Origin: CAJBVG01 sp943371425
Lineage (GTDB): Bacteria > Bacteroidota > Bacteroidia > Sphingobacteriales > Sphingobacteriaceae
Length of the DNA: 64,000 nucleotides
Assembly (NCBI GenBank): GCA_943371425.1
Contig: CALRUR010000001.1
Coordinates: forward strand, 124,001 to 188,000
Direction of reading: 5' to 3'
Shown here piece after piece: positions 34,402-41,525 of the stretch. The stretch's first letter is position 1; every line of letters starts with the position of its first letter. A program made the translations under genes and the position numbers. The notes beneath the pieces were generated by a model, which saw nothing but the letters and a program-made list of their open reading frames with translations, did no database searches and was not told the origin of the DNA.

Positions 34402-34411
34402 TGACTAGTAC
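34384..34411. repeat. heptamer array running through the permease stop codon
   Basis: CTAGTGA, CTGGTGA, CTAGTGA and CTAGTAC follow each other at exact 7-bp spacing. The units encode the last residues and the stop of the permease and continue beyond it. Confidence 0.75.
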
Positions 34412-34441
34412 GCATCAGCTTTGCTGTTTGGTTTAGTACCA

Positions 34442-34479
34442 ATCGTATGGTCGTAAAATCGTATGGTCGTATATTCGTT
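34442..34479. repeat. octamer array ending at the kup stop codon
   Basis: CG lies at 34444, 34452, 34460, 34468 and 34476 in words such as ATCGTATG and GTCGTAAA. The last unit overlaps the leftward kup stop at 34478-34480. With 34384-34411 it fills most of the space between two convergent stops. Confidence 0.8.
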
Positions 34480-36415
34480 ACACTCCCACGCGTTTCAAAT
34501 CATAGTTCTTACTCTGCGAAAGCAACAGTGGCACTTGTTCTATGGTTACGAAACTTAAATCTAAACCAAAGCCTTTTTCTTCTGAGAGAGATGCTTTTTT
34601 TAGCAGTCCGTAAATTTGCATGATTAATCTTTCATATAAGGAAAGAGAATTATCTGCCGATAATTTTTTCTCTAATACGATGAAACGAAAATCGCCAATC
34701 ATATTGTGTTTACTCAATGAATTGTATCTGCTAGTAATGTTTACCTCGTTGTTCTTTACTAATTCCTCTACTACTTTACGGAACATTACATTTATTTTTT
34801 GTTCTATACGGAAGCCTAATTTAAACTCTACACGAATAACATTTCCAGGTACTAAATGCACTACTTTATATTCTGCTTTGTACGGTTCATCTTCTACATC
34901 CACATGCACAAACCAATACACATCTGCACGTTTCGGTTGTTTCTGAAATATAGAGTAAATAATTTTCGATTCAATTTCTGAGGTAAAATTAGATCCTGTA
35001 AGATATACCAATTGCGATGCGTATTTCGGTACGCTCTCATCGGTACTTAATTCTTTTAATATAGGTAAGTAGTCGTCAAATTCCGAAAATCTTAAATACC
35101 TGTTTCTAATTTTTCGAGCGTTTATCCAACTCCACATTACAATAAACAATATTCCTGCAATGATAAAAGTTACAAAACCTCCGTGCATGAATTTTTTAAG
35201 GTTTGCCACTAAAAATGAAAGCTCAATTGCACCATATACTACTAATATTAATGCAGCAAAATATTTAGAAAAACCTCTACTTAATAAGTAAACAGTTAAT
35301 AAAATCGTACTCATTAACATGGTCATCGTAATGGATAAACCATAAGCAGCCTCCATATGTGCCGACTCTTGGAAATATAATACCACGCTTATACAACCTA
35401 TCCATAACAACCAATTTATACTAGGTACATATAACTGACCCTTGGCATCTGATGGGTAATTGATTTTTACTTTCGGCCAGAAATTTAAACGAACTGCTTC
35501 AGATATTAAAGTAAAAGAGCCGCTAATCATAGCCTGACTTGCAATAATGGTAGCCAAGGTTGCAATTGCAATTCCATATATTAAAAACCAATCGGGCATA
35601 ATTGCATAAAATGGATTCGAATCTAAATTCATTCCGTGTTGAGTAACCAACCATGCTCCTTGTCCAAAATAATTTAACAATAAACATGTTTTAACGAAAG
35701 TCCAACTTACACGTATATTTTTTCGTCCACAATGTCCAAGGTCTGAATACAAGGCCTCTGCTCCAGTAGTACAAAGAAATATTGCCCCGAGTAACCAAAA
35801 TCCTGATGGATTATTTGATAAGAGATTGTAGGCATAAACTGGATTAAGGGCTTTTAAAATATCTGGGTGTTGAATTAAATGACCGAATCCTAAAACACCT
35901 AATACCGAAAACCAAAAGAACATTATAGGACCAAATGCATTTCCAATAACTTTGGTTCCAAATTGTTGAAGTACAAATAATAATGTAATAATGAGTATTA
36001 CAATAGGCACGGTTTGAATATCAGGATATAAAATACGTAAGCCTTCAATTGCTGAAGAAACAGAAATAGGTGGAGTTATAATTCCATCGGCTAAAAGTGT
36101 AGACCCGCCAATTATTGCTGGAATCATAAGCCATTTAGCTTTCCTTCTCACTAAAGTGTATAATGAAAAAATTCCACCCTCCCCTTTATTATCAGCACGT
36201 AGCGTAATGATTACATATTTTATAGTGGTTTGTAAGGTAATGGTCCAGAATACTGCGGAGAGAGCCCCGTACACAACATTACGATCAATAACAGCACCTT
36301 CACCAATTATAGCTTTCATTACGTATAATGGAGAGGTACCGATGTCGCCAAAAATGATTCCAAATGAAACCAATAATCCAGCAAAGCTTAATCTGTTTAA
36401 TTTATTCGCGTCCAA
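34478..36415 (-). CDS. kup: Kup-type potassium uptake protein
   Basis: 645 residues. The N-terminus LVSFGIIFGDIGTSPLYVMKAIIG (first 20 residues of which define the family) and twelve hydrophobic segments up to about residue 430 are typical of KUP/HAK/KT proton-potassium symporters; GEGGIFSLYTLVRRKAKW follows segment 2. The remaining about 200 residues form the cytoplasmic domain. The first codon appears to be TTG at 36415; there is no in-frame ATG upstream before the frame is lost and the family core begins only eight residues later. It diverges from the cupredoxin-like gene across a 149-bp gap in which nothing but promoter-like sequence is seen. Confidence 0.95.
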   Translation of the reverse strand: MDANKLNRLSFAGLLVSFGIIFGDIGTSPLYVMKAIIGEGAVIDRNVVYGALSAVFWTITLQTTIKYVIITLRADNKGEGGIFSLYTLVRRKAKWLMIPAIIGGSTLLADGIITPPISVSSAIEGLRILYPDIQTVPIVILIITLLFVLQQFGTKVIGNAFGPIMFFWFSVLGVLGFGHLIQHPDILKALNPVYAYNLLSNNPSGFWLLGAIFLCTTGAEALYSDLGHCGRKNIRVSWTFVKTCLLLNYFGQGAWLVTQHGMNLDSNPFYAIMPDWFLIYGIAIATLATIIASQAMISGSFTLISEAVRLNFWPKVKINYPSDAKGQLYVPSINWLLWIGCISVVLYFQESAHMEAAYGLSITMTMLMSTILLTVYLLSRGFSKYFAALILVVYGAIELSFLVANLKKFMHGGFVTFIIAGILFIVMWSWINARKIRNRYLRFSEFDDYLPILKELSTDESVPKYASQLVYLTGSNFTSEIESKIIYSIFQKQPKRADVYWFVHVDVEDEPYKAEYKVVHLVPGNVIRVEFKLGFRIEQKINVMFRKVVEELVKNNEVNITSRYNSLSKHNMIGDFRFIVLEKKLSADNSLSLYERLIMQIYGLLKKASLSEEKGFGLDLSFVTIEQVPLLLSQSKNYDLKRVGV

Positions 36416-36553
36416 GAAATTATGTATAAAGTGCTCAAATGTAGTTTATAATTATCAATTGCCCAATTCTTTTCGGGTGGAGGAAATAAAAGAATTGTTT
36501 GGCAACTTTACAAAATTGTTACATTATTTAAAAATCTTATTTACAAAAATCAG

Positions 36554-36561
36554 TATATTTG
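36554..36561 (+). promoter_or_regulatory. -7 box (TATATTTG) three bases before the cupredoxin-like gene
   Basis: Perfect TAnnTTTG match followed by three bases and an in-frame GTG at 36565. This spacing is repeated before five other genes in the window and supports a non-ATG start here. Confidence 0.45.
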
Positions 36562-36564
36562 AAT

Positions 36565-37194
36565 GTGTTGAAAAAATCTATACATATTGTCCTATTTATA
36601 ATGATGCTTGCCAGCTCTGCCTTGCTTGCACAAAATACGTATGAAATTCGTGTAGGTGTTAACGGTCACCATTATAGCCCAAGAGTTATAAACTGCTCGG
36701 TTGGCGATACAGTTAAATTTATATGGGTATCTGGTAATAACCCCACTCGCTCAGACGATGGGCAAAGCATCCCCACATTTAACCTCAATAACTCTAATAG
36801 CACTCGTTCATTTGTAATGACCAGCGTTGGAACCATCCCCTTTTATAGCACCACACATGGTGAGCAAAATGGTTCGGGTATGGCTGGTGTTATTAATGTT
36901 TCGGGCTTAAGCGCAAACTTAGCGAACAAATCTTTAGTAAATACTTTAAGCGTATTCCCTAATCCTGCAAACGATAAAATAAACGTAAACTTTGTTGTTA
37001 AAAAAGAAAGCAACGTGTTAATTCGTTTACTCGATGTATTAGGAAATGATGTTGCTGTGTTAGTAAGCGACAAATATTCTGTTGGCGAATACCGCCAATC
37101 TTTTGCAGTACCAGCAAGAGTTACAAAGGGTTTATACTTTGTAAAAGTAAGCGTTGGCACAGAAGTAGCCATCAAACGAATCTCAATCCAATAA
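36565..37194 (+). CDS. secreted cupredoxin-like protein with T9SS type A sorting domain
   Basis: 209 residues from a GTG start (36565); TTG at 36568 is an equally good alternative and no ATG is in frame. Signal peptide LKKSIHIVLF...SALLAQ. The next about 95 residues follow the plastocyanin pattern: YSPRVINCSVGDTVKFIW, then FYSTTHGEQNGSGMAG. In copper proteins this last segment reads with Cys and His ligands; here the cysteine position is serine (FYS) and the first histidine region is NPTRSDDG, so type 1 copper binding is unlikely unless ligands are supplied differently. From FPNPANDK onward it is a type A sorting domain, so the protein is secreted or surface-anchored by T9SS. Function unknown. 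Confidence 0.8.
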   Translation: MLKKSIHIVLFIMMLASSALLAQNTYEIRVGVNGHHYSPRVINCSVGDTVKFIWVSGNNPTRSDDGQSIPTFNLNNSNSTRSFVMTSVGTIPFYSTTHGEQNGSGMAGVINVSGLSANLANKSLVNTLSVFPNPANDKINVNFVVKKESNVLIRLLDVLGNDVAVLVSDKYSVGEYRQSFAVPARVTKGLYFVKVSVGTEVAIKRISIQ

Positions 37195-37290
37195 TTATTT
37201 TTTAACAAATATGAATAAATGTGTTGCATCATTTGCTCACATTACTTTTTAAGCGTTCAGTTTTTTTTATCTTCGCAATAAAAGCATGCT

Positions 37291-37902
37291 ATGAAGATAT
37301 TGGCCGTTGGTAGAAATTACTCCGAACACGCAAAAGAACTTAACAATCCTGTACCTACAGAACCTGTTGTATTCTTAAAACCAGATACTGCCCTATTGCG
37401 CGAAGGAAAACCTTTCTATCATCCAGATTATTCTGCAGATATACATTACGAAGTAGAATTGGTAATAAAGATTAAGAAAGAAGGAAAACACATCGCAGAA
37501 AAGTTTGCATTAAATTATATCGAATCAATTGGCATCGGCTTAGACCTTACTGCACGCGATTTACAAGAAAAGTGTAAGCAAAAAGGCTTGCCTTGGGAAA
37601 TTGCCAAAGCCTTTGATCACAGTGCGCCTATTGGTAGTTTTATACTTATCAATGAATTTAAAGATCTGAAAAATATCTCTTTTTCATTACAAAAAAACAA
37701 TACGCTCGTGCAAGAAGGAAATAGTGGCGACATGATTTTTAGTATCGAACAAATCATATCCTACCTATCTACACGTTTCACTTTAAAGAAAGGTGATTTA
37801 ATATTTACCGGAACCCCTGCAGGTGTAGGAAAAATTAACATCGGCGATAAATTCGAAGCATTTATCGGCACACAATCATTATTAAGTTTAGAAGTGAAAT
37901 AA
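37291..37902 (+). CDS. fumarylacetoacetate hydrolase (FAH) family enzyme
   Basis: 203 residues, cytoplasmic. The FAH fold is shown by AVGRNYSEHAKEL (about 4-16), PVVFLKPDTALL (about 25-36), the metal-binding YEVELVIKI (about 54-62, acidic ligands E and E), the DLTARDLQ motif (about 88-95) and GDLIFTGTPAGVG (about 171-183). The short length fits the acylpyruvase/oxaloacetate decarboxylase (FAHD1-like) group. It is directly followed by the M23 peptidase gene. The precise substrate cannot be told from sequence. Confidence 0.92.
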   Translation: MKILAVGRNYSEHAKELNNPVPTEPVVFLKPDTALLREGKPFYHPDYSADIHYEVELVIKIKKEGKHIAEKFALNYIESIGIGLDLTARDLQEKCKQKGLPWEIAKAFDHSAPIGSFILINEFKDLKNISFSLQKNNTLVQEGNSGDMIFSIEQIISYLSTRFTLKKGDLIFTGTPAGVGKINIGDKFEAFIGTQSLLSLEVK

Positions 37903-39681
37903 ATGAAATTAAAAAAATACATCTACCAATATATTTTAAAATCGATAAGTGTTATAGGCCTAAGTTTATTAGTAATTACCAACTTTGCATTTAACTATTC
38001 ATACCCACGATTAAATAACAATAGCGACCGAGAATATCCTCAAGATTTTTTTAGATCGCCTGTAGATATTAAAGTTTTTTTAGCAGGAACTTTTGGAGAA
38101 CTTCGCCCTAATCATTTTCATTCGGGGATTGACATACGTACCAATTCTATGGAAGGCCTGCCTATTTATGCAGTAGGCGATGGATATATTTCTAGAGTTA
38201 GAGTACAAGCGAGTGGCTTCGGCAATGCACTATACATTACTCACCCCAATGGTTTGGTAAGTGTTTATGCGCATTTACAACGTTATAATACTCCCTTTAA
38301 TCAGTACTTAAAAGATCTTCAATATAGTTTAAAAACCTTTGAAGTGGATACTTTATTAGGTCCAGAAATTTTACCTGTAAAAAAAGGGCAAGTAATTGCA
38401 TACGGTGGAAACTCCGGTGCTTCTCAAGGTCCGCATTTGCATTTTGAAATTAGAGATGCCTTAACAGAAGAACCTATTAACCCTTTATTATGTGGCTTCG
38501 AAGTGCCCGATGAGGTAAATCCTATTATACAAGCAGTAAGTATTTACCCATTAGATGAAAACAGTTCGATAAATAATTTAAAAACTAAACAACGTTATAC
38601 AACCACTGGTAGCCGACCAGAGTATACTTTAGTTAATGGCAGTATAATTAACGCATGGGGCACCATTGGCTTAGGTATAGAAACCATTGATTTACAAAGC
38701 AACTCCAGCAACCAAAACGGAGTATATTCTGTAGAACTCAAACAAAATGGAGAGCGAATATTTTTCTCGAAAATGGAACGCTACTTTTTTAAAGATACTC
38801 GTGCCATTAATTCTCATTGCGATTTTAAAGAAAGAAATTATTCTGGCAGGTGGGTGCAAAAAAGTTTTGTGGAACCTGGAAATCAACTTACTATTTACAA
38901 AGATTTAACAAATAGAGGAAGAATAGTGTTAGAGCCGAACGATGTTTACAACATGGAGTATATTGTAAAAGATGTTAAAGGAAATACTTCTACCGTAAAA
39001 TTCACCATTAATTGTGTCGAAAAAAATCCTTACAATTTAACCTTTAGTAATTACCGTAACTCCAAAGATTTTTGGTCGTATGCCGATCAAAATAAAATTG
39101 AAATGGGCAATTTTAAAGCCATATTTCCTCCCTATTCTTTTTATGATAGTATCTTGCTTTACAGAACAAGTACTCCAAAAGTAGGCAATGCTTATTCATC
39201 AAAATATACTATTGGGAATAAGGACATTCCTGTACACGGTTTATTTGATGTATGGATAAAACCTGAACGCGAACTCACTCCATTCCAATTATCTAAAGCA
39301 GTGGTGGTGCAAGCAGGCCGAGGATCTGCAGGTGGATACAACAACGATGGTTACATAAAAGGCAAAGCTAAAACGCTTGGAACTTTTTATTTAGGTGCTG
39401 ATTCAGTAGGGCCAAGCATTAAACCTGTAAATATTTCGAACGGTAGAAATATGCGTGCCGCTTCTAAAATTTTAGTGAAAATTGGTGATAACCTCTCGGG
39501 TGTAAAATCGTTTAATGCGTATATCGACGATGAATGGGTATTAATGACTCATGATGCAAAGTATGCATTGTTAGCTTATACATTCGATGAAAAATGCGGA
39601 CCAGGAAAACATGTGTTCAGGTTAGTTGTTACTGATATGAAAGATAACAAAACACAGTACTTAGCAAGTTTCACTAAATAA
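37903..39681 (+). CDS. M23-family (LytM-type) metallopeptidase
   Basis: 592 residues with an N-terminal hydrophobic segment (about 14-32) acting as signal peptide or anchor. The LytM domain (about 65-205) holds the zinc site HFHSGIDIR (about 73-81) and GPHLHFEIRD (about 181-190), with the intervening GNALYITHPNG and YAHLQRY, so the ligand set appears complete. It should cut peptidoglycan cross-links or act as an activator. The remaining about 390 residues are beta-rich repeats without a recognised name and with no sorting domain. The gene starts immediately after the FAH stop and is followed one base later by bcp, so the three are cotranscribed. Confidence 0.9.
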   Translation: MKLKKYIYQYILKSISVIGLSLLVITNFAFNYSYPRLNNNSDREYPQDFFRSPVDIKVFLAGTFGELRPNHFHSGIDIRTNSMEGLPIYAVGDGYISRVRVQASGFGNALYITHPNGLVSVYAHLQRYNTPFNQYLKDLQYSLKTFEVDTLLGPEILPVKKGQVIAYGGNSGASQGPHLHFEIRDALTEEPINPLLCGFEVPDEVNPIIQAVSIYPLDENSSINNLKTKQRYTTTGSRPEYTLVNGSIINAWGTIGLGIETIDLQSNSSNQNGVYSVELKQNGERIFFSKMERYFFKDTRAINSHCDFKERNYSGRWVQKSFVEPGNQLTIYKDLTNRGRIVLEPNDVYNMEYIVKDVKGNTSTVKFTINCVEKNPYNLTFSNYRNSKDFWSYADQNKIEMGNFKAIFPPYSFYDSILLYRTSTPKVGNAYSSKYTIGNKDIPVHGLFDVWIKPERELTPFQLSKAVVVQAGRGSAGGYNNDGYIKGKAKTLGTFYLGADSVGPSIKPVNISNGRNMRAASKILVKIGDNLSGVKSFNAYIDDEWVLMTHDAKYALLAYTFDEKCGPGKHVFRLVVTDMKDNKTQYLASFTK

Positions 39682-39682
39682 A

Positions 39683-40150
39683 ATGGCAACAATTACAGAA
39701 GGCGCTAAAGCTCCAGCATTTAAAGGCAAAGACCAAGATGGAAACTCAATTTCATTGGCTAATTATAAAGGCAAAAAGTTGATTTTATTTTTTTATCCGA
39801 AAGATAATACACCGGGTTGCACTGCCGAAGCTTGTAGCTTACGCGATAATTATAAATTACTTCAGAAAAACGGATTCGAATTATTAGGGGTAAGTGTTGA
39901 TGATGAAAAATCGCATCAAAAATTTATTACCAAGCACGAATTGCCTTTTCCATTATTAGCAGATACCGACCAATCGGTTGTAAATGCCTACGAAGTTTGG
40001 GTAGAAAAAAGCATGTATGGCCGCAAATACATGGGTACTGCACGCAAAACCTTTATTATAGATGAGAAGGGTAAAATTGCTCATATTATTGAGAAGGTGG
40101 ATACGAAGGATCATGCAGGGCAGATATTGAAACTAGTCGTTAGTCATTAG
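39683..40150 (+). CDS. bcp: thioredoxin-dependent peroxiredoxin (BCP type)
   Basis: 155 residues. The peroxidatic cysteine is in YPKDNTPGCTAEACSLRD (about 38-55: Cys46 with resolving-type Cys51), typical of atypical two-Cys Bcp/PrxQ enzymes that reduce peroxides in the cytoplasm using thioredoxin. The fold continues to IEKVDTKDHAGQIL. The final residues LVVSH and the stop codon are written by a TAGTC heptamer array that continues downstream, so the C-terminal tail appears to come from the repeat. Confidence 0.95.
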   Translation: MATITEGAKAPAFKGKDQDGNSISLANYKGKKLILFFYPKDNTPGCTAEACSLRDNYKLLQKNGFELLGVSVDDEKSHQKFITKHELPFPLLADTDQSVVNAYEVWVEKSMYGRKYMGTARKTFIIDEKGKIAHIIEKVDTKDHAGQILKLVVSH

Positions 40151-40159
40151 TCGTTAGAA
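40132..40159. repeat. heptamer array running through the bcp stop codon
   Basis: ACTAGTC, GTTAGTC, ATTAGTC and GTTAGAA at exact 7-bp spacing. The stop codon TAG at 40148-40150 is part of a unit. Wording matches the array at 7112. Confidence 0.75.
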
Positions 40160-40181
40160 GGCAAGAGCGTCAGATTAGCAC

Positions 40182-40350
40182 CGCCCCTCAACTACGCTTC
40201 GCTGCGTTCGGGGACCTCGCATATAGCTTCGCGGAAAGAAAAAAAAGAAAAAAGAGATTGCCTTTGGCAATCTCTTTTTTCTTTTTTTTCTTATATTTTT
40301 TTGCGAGCATTACGAGGTCCCCGAACGCAGCGAAGCGTAGTTGAGGGGCG
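40182..40350. repeat. long GC-rich palindrome with nested terminator
   Basis: Arms 40182-40219 and 40313-40350 are perfect reverse complements over 38 bp and are far richer in G and C than the surroundings. Between them sits a second perfect hairpin (40236-40292). The right arm outline recurs, degraded, at 40386-40434. No reading frame or transposase is present. The 520-bp gap 40151-40670 contains only these repeats, two terminator-like hairpins, an octamer array and a promoter box. Confidence 0.9.
40236..40292 (+). terminator. 27-bp hairpin terminator downstream of bcp
   Basis: A perfect 27-bp stem with a three-base loop. The outer part is A/G-rich on the left and a T/C tract on the right, and the core is GAGATTGCC paired with GGCAATCTC. 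It would stop transcription coming from bcp and, by symmetry, from the other side. Confidence 0.75.
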
Positions 40351-40385
40351 ATCCTGATGTGATGCTTTTTTTAATGTAAATGTGT

Positions 40386-40434
40386 GGTCCTCGAATCCTT
40401 TACGAACGGGACCAGGTAATTGAGGGGCGGTCCT
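40386..40434. repeat. degraded relative of the palindrome arm
   Basis: Begins GGTCCTCGAA and ends TTGAGGGGCGGTCCT, matching both ends of the intact right arm (40316-40355), but the middle differs and is 9 bp longer. It contains its own GGTCC/GGACC inverted pair. Confidence 0.6.
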
Positions 40435-40462
40435 AAATGATACTACCTGCTCACAACAACAA

Positions 40463-40494
40463 AAAAAGAGCCCCGATTCCTCAAAGCTCTTTTT
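40463..40494. terminator. terminator-like hairpin upstream of the transketolase gene
   Basis: AAAAAGAGC pairs with GCTCTTTTT around a 14-base loop, with a T-run on the right. It is not attached to a visible gene. Confidence 0.6.
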
Positions 40495-40581
40495 ACCTAA
40501 CTAAACTAAATTAAATTACCTTTTGCTTCTTTAACGTAGATGTTAATGGAATGTTACATCAATTTTAAATTTATTCCCAAA

Positions 40582-40638
40582 CTTCTACATTTCGACTATT
40601 CTACCTTTCGTAAATTCGCTAGTTCGCAGTTTCGCCTT
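40582..40638. repeat. octamer array upstream of the transketolase N-subunit gene
   Basis: TTC recurs at 40583, 40591, 40599, 40607, 40615, 40623 and 40631, exactly 8 bp apart, in words such as TTTCGACT and GTTCGCAG. The TTCG at 40623 lies 19 bases before the -7 box TACTTTTG (40646-40653), in the place of a -33 element. Confidence 0.8.
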
Positions 40639-40645
40639 TTTTCCC

Positions 40646-40653
40646 TACTTTTG
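40646..40653 (+). promoter_or_regulatory. -7 box of the transketolase N-subunit gene
   Basis: TACTTTTG fits TAnnTTTG and lies 17 bases before the ATG at 40671. The only -33 candidate at the right distance is TTCG inside the octamer array. Confidence 0.5.
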
Positions 40654-40670
40654 AGCTAAAATAATCCTTT

Positions 40671-41513
40671 ATGCCAACTATTACAGAATTAGAAAAAACA
40701 GCCTCACAAGTTAGAAGAGACATTGTTCGTATGGTACACGCTTGCCAATCTGGTCACCCGGGTGGCTCCTTAGGTTGTGCCGATTTTATTACTGCCCTTT
40801 ACTTTGAAGTAATGAAACACGATAATAGTTTTAATATGGATGGTAAAAACGAAGATTTATTCTTCCTTTCTAACGGTCATATTTCACCTGTTTGGTACTC
40901 TGTATTAGCACGTAGTGGTTATTTCCCAGTGGCAGAATTGGCTACCTTCCGTAAAATAGATACAAGGTTACAAGGTCACCCTACTACTGCAGAACATTTG
41001 CCTGGCGTACGTATTGCCTCTGGTTCTTTAGGTCAAGGCTTATCCGTTGCATTAGGTGCTGCTCAAGCTAAAAAGCTTAATAACGACAATAGCTTGGTTT
41101 ATACCTTACACGGTGATGGTGAATTACAAGAAGGTCAGATTTGGGAAGCGGCTATGTATGCTGCTCACCATAAAATAGATAATATTATTTCTACCATCGA
41201 CCTTAACGGTCAGCAAATAGATGGTTCTACAGAACAAGTAATGTCTCTTGGCGATATTAAAGGCAAATGGATTGCGTTTGGATGGGATGTATTAGAGATG
41301 AACGGAAATAATATGCAAAATGTAATAGATACCTTAAATATAGCAAAACAACATACTGGCAAAGATAAACCCGTATTAATTTTAATGAAAACTGAAATGG
41401 GTGCAGGAGTTGATTTTATGATGGGATCGCATAAATGGCATGGCATTGCTCCAAATAACGAGCAATTAGCAGCGGCGTTGGCTCAATTAGAAGAAAGCAT
41501 AGGCGATTATTAA
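40671..41513 (+). CDS. transketolase, N-terminal subunit
   Basis: 280 residues: the thiamine-diphosphate-binding half of transketolase as a separate protein. Visible are CQSGHPGGSLGCADF (about 24-38), GSLGQGLSVALGAA (about 116-129) and the ThDP/metal motif HGDGELQEGQIWEA (about 145-158) with the later DLNGQQIDG. It must pair with the C-terminal subunit at 44343-45296 to make an active enzyme of the pentose phosphate pathway. In most split transketolases the two genes are adjacent; here two vWA genes stand between them on the same strand. The next start codon is 12 bases away. Confidence 0.95.
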   Translation: MPTITELEKTASQVRRDIVRMVHACQSGHPGGSLGCADFITALYFEVMKHDNSFNMDGKNEDLFFLSNGHISPVWYSVLARSGYFPVAELATFRKIDTRLQGHPTTAEHLPGVRIASGSLGQGLSVALGAAQAKKLNNDNSLVYTLHGDGELQEGQIWEAAMYAAHHKIDNIISTIDLNGQQIDGSTEQVMSLGDIKGKWIAFGWDVLEMNGNNMQNVIDTLNIAKQHTGKDKPVLILMKTEMGAGVDFMMGSHKWHGIAPNNEQLAAALAQLEESIGDY

Positions 41514-41525
41514 TCCATTTAAATT

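Noticed and set aside
40182..40350. Insertion sequence with terminal inverted repeats
   Set aside because: Only about 90 bp lie between the arms, with no reading frame, and the middle is itself a hairpin.
40463..40494. Attenuator of the transketolase gene
   Set aside because: It lies almost 180 bases before the start and upstream of the promoter box at 40646, and no leader peptide or alternative pairing is seen; kept only as a terminator-like hairpin.
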